A stretch of 64,000 bases of DNA from Spongilla lacustris (lineage: Eukaryota > Porifera > Demospongiae > Spongillida > Spongillidae), in NCBI GenBank assembly GCA_949361645.1, contig OX442416.1, positions 15,390,674 to 15,454,673 on the forward strand, read 5' to 3'. Below the pieces are notes generated by a model. The model had not been told where the DNA came from. It searched no databases and was given only the letters and a program-made list of their open reading frames with translations. A program made the translations under genes and the position numbers. Below, piece by piece: positions 61,441 to 64,000 of this stretch (its first letter is position 1; each line of letters begins with the position of its first letter).

Positions 61441-61631
61441 TATTAAGGTACCTCATATACACATATAACATTCAAATTATAATTGGACGTTATGTCCCAG
61501 AATGTCATGTTGAAATTTTCTTACCTAGATCAGTGAGTGTGTAGCAGAGAATTTGCCTTTGATATTTACTGTGAGTGCTATTTCACAAGCTTAATGTTGT
61601 TATTCTAAACCCCCATTATTTTAATTTACAG

Positions 61632-62305
61632 ACAGACAGTTCTGAGCTTCGGTCTGGGCTAGCAAAATGGCTTCCTCAAAGGTAAGCTATAAAGCACGCA
61701 AGTAATAATTGTACTAACACACATTCAACCCCGGCCCAAGAGCCGATGCTACATATTTTAATTATAAGACTGTTCAAGATATGACGCTTACAGCCATGCT
61801 TGTAACTCGATCCAGATGTCACTACAGCTCTTCGGAAGGTGAATAGCACCCAAATGATTAAAATGCAACTTTTGGTTTTGAAACATTAATTGATGCACAT
61901 GCAGGTATTGGATCAGCAACTTGTCTTCATGTGTGAAGAAGTGCAAAGTGACTTGCCTCATCCTACAAAGTGTGAGAAATACACAGTAAGCAAAACAATG
62001 TATAAAACATGCGGCCAGTTATTTTTATTTTTCATTTCGTATCATTACTTTTGTATCATTGTTTTTGGGTTCTCCAAAGCAGCACACGTTATACATATAA
62101 AGATTTAGTACCCAGTTTTAGACAACCTGCGAGAGACGTGCTTCTATGAAAATCATTTCTTTAAAACAACTAAAATTGTGGAAGGCAGGGAAAATTCCAC
62201 CCTATGTCCACAAGTAAGCCAATACTGTGTGGATACTAACATTTTTGATTTAGTGACATGAAGATTAAATTGAAGGATATTGTTCAAACATGCTCTGAAA
62301 AAGAG
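61632..62305 (+). other. Series of possible small exons, unrecognised
   Basis: Several AG...GT-bounded blocks lie in a row: about 61632-61681 (TDSSELRSGLAKWLPQ), 61792-61840 (DPDVTTALRK), 61905-61986 (VLDQQLVFMCEEVQSDLPHP...), 62116-62211 (ETCFYENHFFKTTKIVEG...) and 62256-62305 (MKIKLKDIVQTCSEKE). DPDVTTALRK to VLDQQ joins in phase 0, but a stop lies just upstream in that frame. This may be the downstream part of the same retroelement or an unrelated degraded gene. No family recognised. Confidence 0.25.
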
Positions 62306-62824
62306 GTTTGTTTTCCTACAAAGAAATATGCAACAAACATACGAACTTTTTATTATCCTGATAGAATTTTTAAGAATCATTATACATCAAAATCATTCTT
62401 TAGAACACTCTTCATGCCAGAACAGAAGAAAGGAGCACTGCCACCTCCAATTATCCATTACTATCAGAAGGAATTTTTAAGAACAATTTGTCAATATACA
62501 TCAAAATCATTCTTCGTTATAACTTCTGTCTTGTGTTTAAATTGCTTTCATTATATAAATTCTGTCTTGTGTTTAAATTATAATATTAGCTATTCATTAC
62601 ATTAAGTATCTGATGTCGTGAAAGAACTTCTGTTTAGGTTTTAAAATTTTTTCATTATGTAACTTCCAAATTAACAATTAGAATTTCTGTTCTGTGTTTA
62701 CATTGTTTTCATTATAAATTTATTTGTCTGCCTTATAGTTAAACGGTTGCGATTTCGGTGAAAATCGTTTTTAAAATTATACTCGCTATAATTACCAGTG
62801 GTTGTCAAAATCAAATCTCCATTC
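62306..62824. other. No gene recognised
   Basis: AT-rich DNA with an internal repeat: TACATCAAAATCATTCTT at 62383 and again at about 62497, and AATT(G/C)...TTCTGTCTTGTGTTTAAATT words at about 62521-62580 and 62680-62702. Confidence 0.45.
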
Positions 62825-62957
62825 TGTCAGGGAATTGAGTCCGCCTCCTCCCCCGGACTGTATTCCCTGGATGTACACTATTTTAGACGGACCGTATTCC
62901 CTAGGGAGTTTGGTCCGTATTCCCTAAGGATTGGGCCAGACCGTATACCCTATGACA
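62825..62957. mobile_element. 133-bp TGTCA...TGACA element of GGACCGTATTCCCT words
   Basis: It starts TGTCAGGGAATTGAGTCC and ends AGACCGTATACCCTATGACA, so the ends are inverted. Inside, GG(A/T)CCGTATTCCCT words repeat about four times with their partial complements. It lies exactly where the GPCR pseudogene on the minus strand loses its homology. No clear target duplication was seen. Confidence 0.6.
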
Positions 62958-63629
62958 CCGGGACCAACCATTACAATCGTACCGACATGGATCGTCGAAC
63001 GAAGCTTTTTGGCTTTGTAGAACATCATAATATTAAGTATCAATGGCACCACAATTCCGAAAGAGACTTCCAACAAGACAAGTACGTAACACCAAATTTC
63101 GGAGCAGTTTATTGGAAAATTACATATCTGATCATACTTATCGACGTTGTAACAGCCGATGGAGTTAGCAACTAATAGCAGTGATGTGGCTGCACCATAC
63201 AGACTGCCAACGGCGAAGATGATAATCATGATCATTGTACTGTGTCGTGGATATTCAAACGGGTACAAGACAGTACCAAATCGGTCGACGGTGATCGCTA
63301 TAATACGGATGTAAATGTCAAGAGGGTGAGGAAAAGGCCAATCGATCCATTCCAGATGGCCATTCTCCGTTAATCGCTGATGCGATGCTAGGGACGTAGC
63401 CAATGACACTGGAACAAAGGTTTGAAACAGTGAGGACTAGATTTAGCATCATCTCTTTGTGATGGAGCGCTTTGTGAATAATAACCACGATTGTGAAGGA
63501 GGCGTTGACAATCAGTGATGCTAGAAGCGACACTATCAGAAATATGGCCTGGAATACGGTCAGCCATGTCGAAAGCACAACGGTTACTACCATTGGTACT
63601 GTTGATAGCCTCCATGCATGAACCAACAC
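62958..63629 (-). pseudogene. Class A-like GPCR, truncated after TM5 and frameshifted
   Basis: Reading from 63629: TM1 IFLIVSLLASLIVNASFTIV (Asn of the GN motif), TM2 MLNLVLTVSNLCSSVIGYVP, then a frame change near 63330-63390 with most of TM3 missing. The second frame begins IRIIAITVDRFGTVLYPF, whose DRF occupies the position of the DRY motif. It continues with TM4 IIIFAVGSLYGAATSLLLV and TM5 LVLLEVSFGIVVPLILNIMM followed by FYKAKKLR. TM6 and TM7 are absent: the reading runs into the TGTCA element at 62957, and nothing receptor-like follows it. Non-functional as shown. Confidence 0.7.
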
Positions 63630-64000
63630 AATTGGACAAAGGGGAGTTAAATTGGTGTCAGAACCATATTTCAGCTATCACCATGGTGAGAAAAATTCCA
63701 CACAAGTGCGATAAGAAAGGTCGTGTCGTCACTCTAAAAGGGGGGTGGTGTTCCGTATGGATGCCCAACTGACCGGTTATGTAACCGCCTAACTGGACAG
63801 CCGGTGTCATAAGGTATATATATACGGTCCGAAGCAATTTTTTAACCGGGGGACCGTATTCCCTTATACATGTGTAGCACCCAGCCAGCGTCAAAATGGT
63901 AATAGCAATGAGAAGTGCAATACATACATACAAATGACGCCTTATATACTATACTAAAAGAATGTTCTGGAGCAGTTCAGCACGTGATGCCGTTACACTG
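63630..64000. other. Upstream of the GPCR pseudogene; no gene recognised
   Basis: A 91-codon minus-strand frame (63933-63658) begins with a hydrophobic stretch (YVCIALLIAITILTLAGCY), but it overlaps a GGGGGACCGTATTCCC word near 63848 and matches nothing I know. Confidence 0.35.

Noticed and set aside
63658..63933. Membrane-protein gene upstream of the GPCR pseudogene
   Set aside because: Only one hydrophobic stretch; the frame runs through a GGACCGTATTCCC repeat word and has no recognisable relatives.

Overview
This is animal nuclear DNA, and I infer a demosponge, possibly Amphimedon-like. The signs are: AT-rich sequence full of ATGCATGC and TACATGTA words; short (about 50-100 bp) introns; a short-chain Gly-X-Y collagen gene; two 7TM receptor loci, one resembling the large GPCR expansions of sponges; an animal-type transposon integrase; and a very heavy load of inverted and tandem repeats. 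No prokaryotic operons, rRNA or tRNA genes were recognised. The species is not proven by anything in the window.

The dominant structure is a giant inverted duplication. Positions 1234-16553 are repeated, reverse-complemented, at 30607-45920. The arms are about 15.3 kb and almost identical. The differences I could find are a 9-bp indel, a TA-repeat step, one base in a C-run and a few single-base changes. The spacer is 14 kb. The arms hold decayed mobile DNA: the 3' half of a DDE integrase gene, a second decayed copy of its last exon, a frameshifted PHD-finger-like segment, and several smaller foldback or terminal-inverted-repeat elements, so there are palindromes inside the palindrome. The left outer breakpoint lies inside a 1.2-kb transposon (723-1944) that itself interrupts the integrase, with a GTCC target duplication.

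The spacer carries three repeat systems. One is a 21-bp-word hairpin at the left inner junction (16510-16735). The second is a 5.9-kb, 24-bp minisatellite (about 17757-23640) that is open in all three forward frames and has 603-bp and 2,624-bp higher-order periodicity. The third is a 143-bp tandem array (about 25120-27318) in which most units carry an ETS-like ACCGGAAGTG and an E-box TCACGTGA. The rest of the spacer has no gene I can name.

The right flank (45921-64000) is the gene-bearing part. It holds a broken POT/SLC15-like peptide transporter (46596-47700, +), a short-chain collagen gene with signal peptide and TATA box (49995-51384, -), a decayed non-LTR-type reverse transcriptase (51841-53539, -), a seven-transmembrane receptor intact except for one frameshift (54218-55193, +), a 200-N assembly gap (58218-58417), a decayed Gypsy-like integrase (60960-61440, +), and a class A-like GPCR pseudogene (62958-63629, -) cut off by a 133-bp TGTCA...TGACA element.

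The genes do not form a pathway. The collagen is the only locus that looks potentially functional, and the 54-kb receptor would be if its single frameshift is a sequencing error. The most unusual material is the large near-perfect inverted duplication and a recurring class of small elements with TGTC(A)...(T)GACA ends built from iterated self-complementary words.
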